From assembly GCF_003478035.1 (NCBI RefSeq), contig NZ_QUEP01000004.1, forward strand, positions 62,001 to 126,000: 64,000 nt of DNA, given 5' to 3'. Source of the stretch: Clostridium sp. OF03-18AA. Lineage in GTDB: Bacteria > Bacillota > Clostridia > Lachnospirales > Lachnospiraceae. Every line of letters begins with the position of its first letter. Positions within the stretch are counted from its first letter, which is position 1. Positions 1 to 8,235 of the stretch are shown piece by piece. A program made the position numbers and the translations under genes. The notes beneath the pieces are model-generated. The model saw only the letters and a program-made list of their open reading frames with translations, was not told the DNA's origin and did no database searches.

Positions 1-363
1 AAGGCGATCATCCGGAGAAATAATAAGAAGAACGGCGGCGCGAAACGCCAGGAATCGAGTGTGGTGACAGAAGGCGACTTAAAGCTCGACAGAGAGAGCC
101 GCAGAGTCTTCATCAAGGACAAGGAGATCAACCTGACTGCGAAGGAATTCGATCTTCTGGAACTTCTTGTCACGAATCCGAACAAGGTCTACAGCCGTGA
201 GACGCTGTTAGAGTACGTATGGGGCAATAAGGCCATGGTAAACGGAGATGTTCGCACCGTGGACGTACATGTGAGAAGACTCCGCGAAAAGATCGAACCA
301 AGCCCGAGCGACCCCAAATACGTCCACACCAAATGGGGAGTGGGGTACTTCTTCCGCGCATAG
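1..363 (+). CDS. OmpR/PhoB-family response regulator, C-terminal part (5' truncated by window edge)
   Basis: The reading frame is open from base 1, so the gene starts outside the window. The visible 120 residues hold a lysine/arginine-rich linker followed by a winged-helix DNA-binding domain of the OmpR/PhoB type. Diagnostic stretches are LTAKEFDLLELL, the VWG segment, RTVDVHVRRLREKI (recognition helix) and the C-terminal WGVGYFFRA hairpin. The receiver domain is not visible. A sensor kinase would be expected next to it, but the following gene is an acetyltransferase, so any partner lies upstream or elsewhere. A GTG at 64 and an earlier GTG at 61 are internal codons, not starts. Confidence 0.93.
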   Translation, partial: KAIIRRNNKKNGGAKRQESSVVTEGDLKLDRESRRVFIKDKEINLTAKEFDLLELLVTNPNKVYSRETLLEYVWGNKAMVNGDVRTVDVHVRRLREKIEPSPSDPKYVHTKWGVGYFFRA

Positions 364-381
364 CGATGAGCAGTGCAGGGA

Positions 382-436
382 CAGCTCGCATAATTTTTGC
401 GTTGTGCTTGCACAAAAGCAAAAATTATACGAGCTG
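382..436. repeat. Long hairpin (19-bp arms)
   Basis: Arms at 382-400 and 418-436 pair over 19 bp with one mismatch. The 17-base loop itself contains the small palindrome GTGCTTGCAC. It lies just after the response regulator stop and could act as a transcription terminator or as an RNA/DNA hairpin of a dispersed repeat. The loop motif GTTGTGCTTGCAC recurs at 523-535. Confidence 0.7.
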
Positions 437-458
437 GACCTATAGGGCGAATGCCCGC

Positions 459-494
459 GAGCCCTGAGTCGGGGCTTGCCCCGATTCAGGGCTC
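459..494. repeat. Strong GC-rich hairpin (17-bp arms, 2-base loop)
   Basis: Arms at 459-475 and 478-494 are complementary over 17 bp with one wobble position. With the 382-436 hairpin and the repeated GTGCTTGCAC motif at 525-535 it makes up most of the 229-base gap between the response regulator and the acetyltransferase. No gene is seen in that gap. Confidence 0.7.
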
Positions 495-592
495 CCACTG
501 CGGACTAGCCAGCAAAAAAGTGTTGTGCTTGCACGAAAATTATGCGGCCCAGCCAACAAATTTAAGTTGTATCAAAAAGGAGAAAAACATCT

Positions 593-1096
593 ATGACATA
601 CACAATTCGCCCGGTCCGTCCGTCGGACCTTGCGGCAGTCACCGAGGTGGAGGCGATCTGCTTTCCTGCCGCGGAGGCAGCGACCGGAGAATCTTTTAAA
701 GCCCGTATTGCGGCATTCCCGGAATGCTTTTTCGTTGCGGAATCAGAGGGAAAGATCATCGGCTTCATCAACGGCTGTGCCACGGATTCTAAAACGATCT
801 GTGACGAGATGTACGAAAATTCCGCCTGCCACAAGACGGATGGAGCATACCAGTCCATCTTCGGTCTGGACGTGCTCCCGGATTACCAGCGTCAGGGGAT
901 CGCGGCAGATCTCATGAACCACATGATCGGGGATGCGAAAAATAAGGGAAGAAAAGGTCTGATCCTCACATGCAAGGACCGCCTGATCCACTATTATGCG
1001 AAATTCGGATATAAAAATATGGGCATGTCCGAGTCTGTCCACGGCGGGGCAGTCTGGTATGACATGATCCTGGAATTCGGAGCGCAGGAATCATGA
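593..1096 (+). CDS. GNAT-family N-acetyltransferase (AANAT-like)
   Basis: This 167-residue protein transfers an acetyl group from acetyl-CoA to an unknown amine. The acetyl-CoA loop is visible as [10 protein letters not shown], in the expected R/QxxGxA form, preceded by the beta strand [10 protein letters not shown]. The C-terminal part with ILTCK, YYAKFGY and the HGGAVWYDM end resembles the arylalkylamine-acetyltransferase-like branch. An AAAAAGGAGA ribosome site at 574-583 supports the ATG at 593. Its stop overlaps the start of rlmH by four bases, so the two are translationally coupled. The substrate is not predictable. Confidence 0.88.
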   Translation: MTYTIRPVRPSDLAAVTEVEAICFPAAEAATGESFKARIAAFPECFFVAESEGKIIGFINGCATDSKTICDEMYENSACHKTDGAYQSIFGLDVLPDYQRQGIAADLMNHMIGDAKNKGRKGLILTCKDRLIHYYAKFGYKNMGMSESVHGGAVWYDMILEFGAQES

Positions 1097-1572
1097 AGAT
1101 CACACTGATCACGGTCGGAAAGATCAAGGAAAAATTCTTCCAGGATGCGATTGCGGAATATTCCAAACGCTTGAGCCGGTACTGCAAGCTGGAGATCATC
1201 CAGGTTGCGGATGAGAGGACGCCGGACGGTGCCAGCGAGGCAGTGGAGACGCAGATCAAAGAAAAAGAAGGCGAACGGATCCTTTCCAATATCAAGGACG
1301 GAAGTTTTGTCGTTGCTCTCGCGATCAATGGAAATATGCTGGATTCTGAGGAGCTTGCGGCAAAAATAGAAAAATGGGGTGTGTCCGGGATCAGTCAGAT
1401 CGTGTTTATCATCGGCGGATCGTTAGGTCTTTCAAACCAGGTCCTGGTACGGGCCGATTACAAGCTGAGCTTTTCAAAGATGACATTCCCGCACCAGCTC
1501 ATGCGGGTCATTCTTCTGGAGCAGATCTACCGGAGTTACCGGATCATTCAGGGAGAACCTTACCATAAATAG
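1093..1572 (+). CDS. rlmH: 23S rRNA (pseudouridine-1915-N3)-methyltransferase RlmH
   Basis: A 159-residue SPOUT-class methyltransferase, full length for the family. It methylates pseudouridine 1915 in helix 69 of 23S rRNA using S-adenosylmethionine. The N-terminus [16 protein letters not shown], the SAM-binding knot region [10 protein letters not shown] and the C-terminal [18 protein letters not shown] followed by GEPYHK are near-invariant in RlmH. The ATG overlaps the stop of the acetyltransferase (ATGA), which fixes the start. Confidence 0.97.
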   Translation: MKITLITVGKIKEKFFQDAIAEYSKRLSRYCKLEIIQVADERTPDGASEAVETQIKEKEGERILSNIKDGSFVVALAINGNMLDSEELAAKIEKWGVSGISQIVFIIGGSLGLSNQVLVRADYKLSFSKMTFPHQLMRVILLEQIYRSYRIIQGEPYHK

Positions 1573-1579
1573 CGTGTAT

Positions 1580-1628
1580 TTGTTACTTTTCACGGGGAGG
1601 GATATTCCGAACCGAAAATTCCGCATGA
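1580..1628. repeat. Dispersed 49-bp repeat, copy 1
   Basis: Bases 1580-1628 match 21154-21202 at 43 of 49 positions without gaps by hand alignment. The shared core begins TTGTTACTTTTCACGGG and ends GAAAATTCCG-ATGA. It fills the gap between rlmH and the DUF4272 gene. A short inverted piece of the core (GTGAAAAGTAAC) also occurs at about 2939-2950. Confidence 0.8.
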
Positions 1629-1669
1629 GACAGCAGTGATTGCGGATTGAAACAAGGAGGCAAAAACGA

Positions 1670-2917
1670 GTGACAGAGGAACAGAACGCAGGGAAGATCC
1701 TTCTTTTCTGTAAGGAACCTTCACCGGAGCGGATCATGAAATGCCTGCGGGACGCATTTGACGTTCCGGGCAGTGTTCATGATGCGGACCTGAAACTTCA
1801 TAACGGGGATCTGGATGTGACGATCCGGGTATATTGTGAGAGTGCGGGCGGCGAAGAACAGGAGCTTGTCCGTGGCTGGTCAGACCGGTCGCGTGGGCAT
1901 TTTTCCAGAGTTGAGACTGCCGCGGTGGATGTGAAGACGAATCTTCTTTATCAGTTGGAGGGAACCGAGAGCATCGTTTCGGTGGATTATACATTTGAGG
2001 GGGAGGAGTCCGAATTCCTGACAGAGGAAGAGGAGTCTGCAAAGAGAAATATGGAGCAGACGCTGTTCGGCGTTCTTTCTACTCTTCGGGCTGTCATGGC
2101 GTTCCGGGGTGAAAAGAGAGGATTTTACTGTCTGGACGCATCCGGGATGGAGAAGCTGATCCTGGATGGAAACGGAAACAGTGAGATGGAACGGTTTCTG
2201 CCCTACAAGTCGGTTGGATATGTCCCGGGAAATGATATCGAGGCAGAGCAGTTGAACAGGAGAGAGGGAAACCGCAGGGAATTTGAGGCTCATGGAGTGT
2301 ATGTTCCGGTATTTTATCCACTTCTGGAAACAGAGGCGGAGGCGGACTGCCGGACGCCTTATGAGATCGCGGCCCGTGCGGTAGCACTTCTTCTCGTGGC
2401 GGCATTCTCCGAAGCGATGCTTGCTGCGAAGATGGACCAGAAAGAGGCGCTTGAATTTATCGGAAAAAGGATCCGTGAGTTCGGTGCGGAGGACTTTTTC
2501 TCGCCGAAAGAATGGAAATATCTGCATGATGAGGAGCCGAAGGAATCGGAGAAGATCTCTTACTCCTGGCAGTACGAAAATCTGCATGTGATGGAGTGGG
2601 CGCTGGGGCTGATCGAGGGACCGCTTGATTTCCCGGATCATTTCTGTGACGTGGCGGAAGCTGCGCGGATCCTGACATCGTTCCATTCAATGCGGGAGAT
2701 CCTGGATGCGGCAAAACCGAGATCTCCGAAGGAGCTTCTCGATGCCTGTGACATGATCTTCTGCCTGGACTGGGCCTGCACCGATACGCGGATGCGGGAT
2801 CTTCCGACGCCGGCAGGGATGGACGGCGGCGTGGTCTTTGAGCGCCATAAAGCTTTGAACTGGCTCGTGGGGGTCGGGGAAAAGGCGGACTGGGATCATG
2901 TGCCGGTGGATACATGA
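1670..2917 (+). CDS. DUF4272 domain-containing protein
   Basis: A 415-residue soluble protein of unknown function. The second half carries the features of DUF4272: RTPYEIAARAVALLLVAAF near residue 230, SWQYENLHVMEWALGLIE around 300, and the C-terminal VVFERHKALNWLVG. A GTG at 1670 is preferred as start because AAGGAGG at 1654-1660 sits at ideal spacing. The frame is open back to a TTG at 1640, but that has no ribosome site and lies in the dispersed repeat. The N-terminal 150 residues are acidic and not recognised. It stands between rlmH and a strong terminator, with no context pointing to a role. Confidence 0.85.
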   Translation: MTEEQNAGKILLFCKEPSPERIMKCLRDAFDVPGSVHDADLKLHNGDLDVTIRVYCESAGGEEQELVRGWSDRSRGHFSRVETAAVDVKTNLLYQLEGTESIVSVDYTFEGEESEFLTEEEESAKRNMEQTLFGVLSTLRAVMAFRGEKRGFYCLDASGMEKLILDGNGNSEMERFLPYKSVGYVPGNDIEAEQLNRREGNRREFEAHGVYVPVFYPLLETEAEADCRTPYEIAARAVALLLVAAFSEAMLAAKMDQKEALEFIGKRIREFGAEDFFSPKEWKYLHDEEPKESEKISYSWQYENLHVMEWALGLIEGPLDFPDHFCDVAEAARILTSFHSMREILDAAKPRSPKELLDACDMIFCLDWACTDTRMRDLPTPAGMDGGVVFERHKALNWLVGVGEKADWDHVPVDT

Positions 2918-2957
2918 TAAAGAGAGCGAACTGTGGGCGTGAAAAGTAACGAAACGA

Positions 2958-2990
2958 GTGCATTGCAGGAAACTGTGATGCGCTTTTTTT
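2958..2990 (+). terminator. Rho-independent terminator after DUF4272 gene
   Basis: An 11-bp stem (2958-2968 with 2973-2983, some G-U pairs) is closed by a GAAA tetraloop and followed by seven T residues at 2984-2990. Confidence 0.85.
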
Positions 2991-2991
2991 C

Positions 2992-3020
2992 TTGCTTTTT
3001 TTAGCACGTTGTAGTATAAT
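2992..3020 (+). promoter_or_regulatory. Sigma-A promoter for hom
   Basis: TTGCTT at 2992-2997 and a perfect TATAAT at 3015-3020 are separated by 17 bases, directly after the preceding terminator. The transcript would have an untranslated leader of about 170 bases (3027-3198) with a few small hairpins. It does not show T-box or known riboswitch motifs. Confidence 0.8.
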
Positions 3021-3198
3021 TACGGCACTGTGATAAAGACAAATGTCCACGCTGCACGGTCATGAAGCGGAAGCGAAACAGAAACGCTGCCGATACCGGA
3101 TCCTGTATCCGGACCGGAGAAAGATGTGGAAAGAAAACCGGAGACTTTTCTGATCGCTGGTCAGGGAAAGGAAGACCGGGATAAAGGAGAAAAATACC

Positions 3199-4491
3199 AT
3201 GGGAGAGAAAAAGGTGATCAAAGCGGCGCTCCTCGGTGCCGGAACGGTTGGAAGCGGAGTGTATGCGCTCTCTGAGATGTTAAAGGATGAGATGTTTCAG
3301 AAAACAGGAGCTAATCTGGAGATCAAGAAGGTCCTGGTGAGGAACACAAAAAAAGAGCGCCCGGGAATCCCGAAGGAGGTACTGACGGACAACTGGAAGG
3401 AAATCCTGGAAGACGATGAAATCCAGCTGGTCATCGAACTGATGGGCGGCGTGGAGCCGGCGAGAACTTATATCGTGGAGGCGCTTGAGACAGGAAAGCA
3501 GGTTGTCACGGCAAACAAGGATGTGCTCGCGGAGTACGGACAGGAGATCCTGACACTTGCGGAAAATAATGGATGCGATATCCAGTTTGAGGCTGCCGTT
3601 GCCGGTGCGATCCCGATCATCCGGCCGTTAAAGCAGAGTCTTGCAGGAAGTATGCTGACGGAGATCATGGGAATCGTCAACGGGACCACGAACTACATTC
3701 TGACGAAGATGTCGGAAGAGGGAATGGATTATCAGGAAGCGCTCGCGAAGGCGATGGAACTTGGCTACGCGGAGGCGGATCCGACGGCTGATGTGGAAGG
3801 TTACGATGCGGGCCGAAAGATCGCGATCATGTCCTCCCTGGCATTCAACTCCAAGGTGACATTCAAAGATGTCTACATGGAAGGGATCACAAAGATCACC
3901 TCCGATGATATCCGCTATGCAAAGGAATTCGGCTATGTGATCAAACTTCTCGGTGTCACAAAGCTGGTGAACAATGAGATCGAGGTCAAGGTTCACCCGA
4001 TGCTGATCCCGGAGCAGCATCCGCTCGCGACAGTCCGCGATTCGTTCAACGCAGTGTTTGTCCATGGTGAGGCCTGCGATGACGCGATGTTCATGGGACG
4101 CGGTGCAGGAAAGATGCCGACGGCCAGCGCTGTCATGGGTGATATCATTATTGTCATGAGAAATATCGTCCATGACAACTGTGGATGGAACGGCGGTGTT
4201 GCATATAAGAATTATCCGGTAAAACCGATCGAGGAGACGAGATCGAGATATTTCCTCCGCCTTCAGGTTGCGAACAAGCCGGGCGCTCTGGCGAATATCG
4301 CGGGAGTTCTCGGAAACAACGATGTCAGCATCGCCCAGGTCGTACAGAAACGTGCGCGGGACGGTGTGGCGGAGCTCGTTGTGATCACGGATTCCGTGCT
4401 GGAGAGACATTTCAACGATGCGCTGATGATCGTGAAAGGAATGTCCGTATTGCGGGAAGTTTCCGGGATCATCCGTGTATACGGAGATTAA
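3199..4491 (+). CDS. hom: Homoserine dehydrogenase
   Basis: Reduces aspartate-4-semialdehyde to homoserine with NAD(P)H, the branch point to threonine, isoleucine and methionine. The 430-residue protein begins with the Rossmann motif LLGAGTVGSGVY. It continues with the catalytic domain (TANKDVLAEYG, IMGIVNGTTNYILTKM, GYAEADPTADVEGYDAGRK) and ends with an ACT regulatory domain from about residue 352 (LRLQVANKPGALANIAGVL), which usually mediates feedback inhibition by threonine. AAAGGAG at 3184-3190 supports the ATG. It is monocistronic between its own promoter and terminator. Confidence 0.97.
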   Translation: MGEKKVIKAALLGAGTVGSGVYALSEMLKDEMFQKTGANLEIKKVLVRNTKKERPGIPKEVLTDNWKEILEDDEIQLVIELMGGVEPARTYIVEALETGKQVVTANKDVLAEYGQEILTLAENNGCDIQFEAAVAGAIPIIRPLKQSLAGSMLTEIMGIVNGTTNYILTKMSEEGMDYQEALAKAMELGYAEADPTADVEGYDAGRKIAIMSSLAFNSKVTFKDVYMEGITKITSDDIRYAKEFGYVIKLLGVTKLVNNEIEVKVHPMLIPEQHPLATVRDSFNAVFVHGEACDDAMFMGRGAGKMPTASAVMGDIIIVMRNIVHDNCGWNGGVAYKNYPVKPIEETRSRYFLRLQVANKPGALANIAGVLGNNDVSIAQVVQKRARDGVAELVVITDSVLERHFNDALMIVKGMSVLREVSGIIRVYGD

Positions 4492-4519
4492 GAAAGAACA
4501 GGATGTTGATTGTAAAAAG

Positions 4520-4569
4520 GCAGATCTGCCTGGTTGGAAATACTTCTGACCGGTAGATCTGCTTTTTTT
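4520..4569 (+). terminator. Rho-independent terminator after hom
   Basis: GCAGATCTGCC-type arms at 4520-4533 and 4550-4562 pair around a 16-base loop and are followed by a run of seven T residues. Confidence 0.85.
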
Positions 4570-4580
4570 ATCAGAAGACA

Positions 4581-4658
4581 GTAATTTTCTCCCCCAAACT
4601 GCGGACTTTTAGAGCAAAACGCAATTTTCTCCCCAAAATTGCGGACTTTCAGAACAAG
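4581..4658. repeat. Two-copy 40-bp direct tandem repeat
   Basis: Bases 4581-4620 and 4621-4660 are a head-to-tail duplication with period 40, 33 of 40 positions identical. Each copy has the core AATTTTCTCCCC and TTGCGGACTTT or CTGCGGACTTT. It lies between the hom terminator and the spoIIIA promoter and is non-coding. Confidence 0.8.
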
Positions 4659-4668
4659 ATCGACCAAG

Positions 4669-4696
4669 TCATATTTCCGGACTTGTCTCATATGAT
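4669..4696 (+). promoter_or_regulatory. Candidate sigma-E promoter of the spoIIIA operon
   Basis: TCATATT at 4669-4675 resembles the sigma-E -35 element. CATATGAT at 4689-4696 resembles the -10 element CATACAHT at 6 of 8 positions. The spacer is 13 bases. spoIIIA is a mother-cell sigma-E operon in Bacillus subtilis, which fits. The match is by eye and could be coincidental in AT-rich DNA. Confidence 0.5.
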
Positions 4697-4726
4697 GTAT
4701 CACAGAATGGAAGGGAGGATGGCGGA

Positions 4727-5776
4727 TTGAAGGCTGAAATGGTCCAGAGATTTCTGGAGCAGGTGATCACGGAGAAAGAACCAATACGGGAAATCAGGAT
4801 ACGGATTGGAAAGCCGGTGTTCGTTCTGGATTCGGAGGGGGAAAAAATCCTGAATTTTGATGAAAAAAGTGGAAATCCAGAATTACTGCGGATAGAAGAT
4901 GAGAAAGAAAATTCAGGAATCGAGAATGGGAGTATGGCGGATTCCGAGCTGATCCGAACTCTCATGGAAATCTTTGCAAGACATTCCCTCTATGCCTACG
5001 AGCGGGAGATCAGCCAGGGATTTCTCACGATCCGCGGCGGACATCGGATCGGGATCACGGGAAAAGCAGTGGTGGAGTCCGGACATGTAAAAACAGTCCG
5101 GGATATCTCATCCTTAAACATCCGCATCGCCCACGAGATAAAAGGATGCGCGAAATCCGTGCTGCCGCATCTTCTGTCAGGGGAAGAGTTTCTTGATACG
5201 CTGGTGATCTCCCCGCCGGGAGCCGGAAAGACTACCCTTTTGCGTGATCTGATCCGGGAACTTTCCAGCGGGGGATCATGGGGATCCGGGAAAAACGTGT
5301 CCGTGGTGGACGAGCGTTCGGAGATCGCGGCCTGTTTTGGCGGGGTCCCGCAGTGTGACCTAGGTCCCCGGACGGATGTGATGGACGGCTGTCCGAAAGC
5401 CGTGGGCATGCTCATGATGCTGCGCTCCATGGCACCGCAGGTACTGGCGGTCGACGAAGCGGGCGGGGAGGAGGAGATCCGGGCGATGAAATACGCGATG
5501 AAATGCGGGTGCCGGATCCTCGCCACGGTCCATGGAGCGGACATGGAGGACATCATGAAACGTCCGGCTTGGAAAGACATCGTGGGCGAAAAGATATTTT
5601 CCCGATATGTGGTCCTCACTGGGGTACCGACACCTGGAACTGTGGCGGAGATCTATGATGAATCTGTATGTCAATGCAGAGAGAAAAGCACCTGTGAAGA
5701 CAGGTATGCAGCGGCAGCATTCAGTTACCGATCTCAGCTGAGGATGACCGGAAAATGGGAGAATGAAAAGATATGA
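4727..5776 (+). CDS. spoIIIAA: Stage III sporulation protein AA (ATPase)
   Basis: Secretion-superfamily ATPase proposed to power the SpoIIIA-SpoIIQ channel between mother cell and forespore. The 349 residues contain the Walker A sequence SPPGAGKTTLLRD (Lys168), DERSEIAA and the Walker B region VLAVDEAGGEEE. The start is a TTG at 4727 with AAGGGAGG at 4711-4718 as ribosome site. An in-frame ATG at 4739 is possible but further from that site. The stop overlaps spoIIIAB by four bases. First gene of an eight-gene operon. Confidence 0.96.
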   Translation: MKAEMVQRFLEQVITEKEPIREIRIRIGKPVFVLDSEGEKILNFDEKSGNPELLRIEDEKENSGIENGSMADSELIRTLMEIFARHSLYAYEREISQGFLTIRGGHRIGITGKAVVESGHVKTVRDISSLNIRIAHEIKGCAKSVLPHLLSGEEFLDTLVISPPGAGKTTLLRDLIRELSSGGSWGSGKNVSVVDERSEIAACFGGVPQCDLGPRTDVMDGCPKAVGMLMMLRSMAPQVLAVDEAGGEEEIRAMKYAMKCGCRILATVHGADMEDIMKRPAWKDIVGEKIFSRYVVLTGVPTPGTVAEIYDESVCQCREKSTCEDRYAAAAFSYRSQLRMTGKWENEKI

Positions 5777-6309
5777 AATATGTGGGACTTTTATGCATGG
5801 CGGCAGCGGTGGTGGCGGGCGGTTTTCTGATGGCGGGGGAGTGGGAAGCGCGGGTGAAGATCTTGTTGCTCTTCCGTCAGATGATGGTCTATCTGAAGAG
5901 CCGGATCCTCTACTCGAATGAGACGCTTCCGGAGGCTCTGAAGGAAGTAGGAACACGATTTGCGGACGAGAAAAGCGGGATGGAAGCGGAAGCAGGGCTT
6001 TTTTTCCTGAGAGTGGAAAAACGGATGGAGGAAGAACGCGGAAAATCATTTTCTGAGATATGGAAAGAGGAGCTGGACAGACTTCCGGAGGATCTGCCGA
6101 TGAGAAACGAGGATCTTCAGGCACTCCGGTCGCTGGGGGAAAATCTCGGATATGCGGACAAAACGACCCAGGAGCGGACGATCCTTTTCTATCTGGAACA
6201 GGCGGATGACTCGCTTGATTTCCTGAAAAAGGAGACGGAGAGCCGGACGAAACTTTACCGGTCGCTTGGAATGGCAGCGGGACTTTTCATTCTGGTGCTC
6301 TTTGCGTAA
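5773..6309 (+). CDS. spoIIIAB: Stage III sporulation protein AB
   Basis: 178-residue membrane protein with an N-terminal membrane segment, a central helical domain and a C-terminal hydrophobic segment (MAAGLFILVLFA). This is the topology of SpoIIIAB, which resembles the GspF platform of type II secretion. The sequence FRQMMVYLKSRILYSNETLPEAL is typical of the family. ATG overlaps the spoIIIAA stop. It acts in the mother-cell membrane as part of the SpoIIIA complex. Confidence 0.94.
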   Translation: MKYVGLLCMAAAVVAGGFLMAGEWEARVKILLLFRQMMVYLKSRILYSNETLPEALKEVGTRFADEKSGMEAEAGLFFLRVEKRMEEERGKSFSEIWKEELDRLPEDLPMRNEDLQALRSLGENLGYADKTTQERTILFYLEQADDSLDFLKKETESRTKLYRSLGMAAGLFILVLFA

Positions 6310-6321
6310 AGGAGGGGAAAC

Positions 6322-6516
6322 ATGGGGGTAAATCTGATCTTTAAGATCGCGGCGGTGGGGATCCTGGTTTCGGTGATGTGCCAGGTTTTAAAGCACAGCG
6401 GGCGGGAGGACCAGGCATTTCTCACGAGTCTCGCGGGTCTGATTCTGGTCCTGTTCTGGATTGTACCGTATATTTATGAATTGTTTGAGACGATCAAAAA
6501 CCTGTTTTCACTGTGA
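6322..6516 (+). CDS. spoIIIAC: Stage III sporulation protein AC
   Basis: 64-residue, almost entirely hydrophobic protein with two membrane segments, the usual size for SpoIIIAC. The family-specific sequence VMCQVLKHSGREDQAFLTSLAGLILVL is present. AGGAGGGG at 6310-6317 precedes the ATG. Small membrane subunit of the engulfment-stage channel. Confidence 0.95.
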   Translation: MGVNLIFKIAAVGILVSVMCQVLKHSGREDQAFLTSLAGLILVLFWIVPYIYELFETIKNLFSL

Positions 6517-6522
6517 GGGGGA

Positions 6523-6915
6523 ATGACTATGTCTGTGGTACAGGCAGCGCTTTTGGGGCTTACGGCGATCCTGTTTGCGGCTCAGCTGAAGCCGTTGAAG
6601 CCGGAGTACGCGGTCTATCTCGTTCTGGCGGCATCCATCGGGATCGGATTTCTGGGACTTGCAAAGCTCGGAGTCCTTCTCGATACTTTGCGGGAGATCG
6701 GAAACGGGATCCGGATCCGGCATGTGTATTTGACAACACTTCTCCGGATGGCGGGGATCACTTACATCGCGGAGTTCACGTCTGGGATCTGTAAGGATGC
6801 GGGATATTCGGCGGTGGGGACACAGGTGGAGATGGTGGGAAAACTCGCGATCCTGGCGGTGAGCGCACCGGTCGTTCTGTCACTCGTGGAGTCATTGAAG
6901 GTGTTTATGGAATGA
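6523..6915 (+). CDS. spoIIIAD: Stage III sporulation protein AD
   Basis: 130-residue protein with three to four membrane segments, homologous in arrangement to SpoIIIAC repeated with an extra loop. The conserved sequence YIAEFTSGICKDAGYSAVGTQVEM is diagnostic. Six bases separate it from spoIIIAC, and its stop overlaps spoIIIAE by four bases. Confidence 0.95.
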   Translation: MTMSVVQAALLGLTAILFAAQLKPLKPEYAVYLVLAASIGIGFLGLAKLGVLLDTLREIGNGIRIRHVYLTTLLRMAGITYIAEFTSGICKDAGYSAVGTQVEMVGKLAILAVSAPVVLSLVESLKVFME

Positions 6916-8123
6916 AAAGATCGGGAAAACGTAGGGGATCTGCGGTGCTGATCCGGTTCATGCTCATGATCATGGGGCTTTTTGCGGGGAGCTTTTTTAG
7001 GACAATTCCCACATTTGCGGCGGAGCCGGGGGATCCCGGGCAGGAAGTATGGACACAGGATGCGGGGAGTACGGCTCTTGATCTTTCAGAGATCGAGAAT
7101 TATCTGGACCGGATCGGGGAACAGAAAACGGCGGGAATGACATTTGGGGAACTGATGAACATGATCCGGGCAGGGGACATGGAGAAAATCTTTTTGTATG
7201 GAAGAGACCGGATCGCCTCCGCGTTATTTTCGGAAATCAGGACAAACGCATCATTTCTCGCGGAGATCCTGATCCTGTCCCTGTGCGGGGCGGCCTGCTC
7301 CGGTTTCTTTGGGATCTTTGGCTCCGGCCAGCTGTCGGAGACGGGATTTTATGTGATCTGCATCTGTGTGCAGACCTTTCTGGCGGCTGGCTTTTTTTCC
7401 AGCATCCGGATCGCGGAGGAGACGACGGGGGAGATCCTGGGATTCATGAAAGTGATGCTCCCGGCCTACTTTCTTGCAGTGACGATGGCGGGCGGGGCGG
7501 TGACATCCGCCTCGGTCTGCGGGTTTACGATCGGAGCCATCGGAGTGATCCAGACGGTGGTCTCCGGATTCCTTCTGCCGGTCATGAAACTTTACATGGT
7601 GATTTCCCTGGTCGGAAATCTGTTCCGGGAGGAGATGTTCTCGGTGATGACGGAGCTTCTGGGAAAGGTTGTGGGGTGGACGGTGAAGACCATGTTCGGG
7701 ATCGTTGTGGGATTTCATCTGATCCAGGGGCTGGTACTTCCACAGGCGGATGCCATGAAAAACGCGGCGGTCATGCGGGCGGTCGAGGCAGTCCCCGGGG
7801 TCGGCGCAGGGGCCGGAGTGGTTTCTGATCTTCTTCTGGGATCGGCGGTCCTGATCAAGAATACAGCCGGAGCAGCGGCAGTGGCAGTCCTGCTTTTTCT
7901 GGCAGCAGTTCCGATGGTGAAGCTTACAGTCCTTATGGTGCTTTACTATCTGGCGGCAGCCGTGATGCAGCCCGTGTGCGACAAACGGCTGACGGCATGT
8001 ATAACGCAGAATGCCGCCGGACATGGGATGCTGCTGAAGATCGTGGGGTACTCGCTGGCACTGTTCGTCGTGACGATCGCGGTGATCAGCTATTCGACGA
8101 ACGCGGTGTATTATGCGGGATGA
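6912..8123 (+). CDS. spoIIIAE: Stage III sporulation protein AE
   Basis: 403-residue polytopic membrane protein with an N-terminal signal-like segment (residues 10-38) and about seven to eight further membrane helices, as in SpoIIIAE. Regions rich in glycine and alanine between helices (VPGVGAGAGVVSDLLLGSAVLIKNTAGAAA) match the family. It is the largest membrane component of the SpoIIIA complex. It overlaps spoIIIAD by four bases. Confidence 0.94.
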   Translation: MKRSGKRRGSAVLIRFMLMIMGLFAGSFFRTIPTFAAEPGDPGQEVWTQDAGSTALDLSEIENYLDRIGEQKTAGMTFGELMNMIRAGDMEKIFLYGRDRIASALFSEIRTNASFLAEILILSLCGAACSGFFGIFGSGQLSETGFYVICICVQTFLAAGFFSSIRIAEETTGEILGFMKVMLPAYFLAVTMAGGAVTSASVCGFTIGAIGVIQTVVSGFLLPVMKLYMVISLVGNLFREEMFSVMTELLGKVVGWTVKTMFGIVVGFHLIQGLVLPQADAMKNAAVMRAVEAVPGVGAGAGVVSDLLLGSAVLIKNTAGAAAVAVLLFLAAVPMVKLTVLMVLYYLAAAVMQPVCDKRLTACITQNAAGHGMLLKIVGYSLALFVVTIAVISYSTNAVYYAG

Positions 8124-8235
8124 ACAAAATGAGAATATGCAGTTTTGAAGATGCGGAGCGGGTATGGAAGTCTGAAAAATCAGACGGATGTTTTGGAAGT
8201 GGTGTGAGCAGCGGTGGAAAAGTGAGGTGAACGGC

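Noticed and set aside
1640..1669. TTG start for the DUF4272 protein at 1640
   Set aside because: No ribosome site upstream. The AAGGAGG at 1654-1660 would lie within the coding sequence and is ideally placed for the GTG at 1670.
3027..3198. Riboswitch or T-box in the hom leader
   Set aside because: Only small hairpins are present. No T-box core, S-box, lysine or other recognisable aptamer sequence was found.
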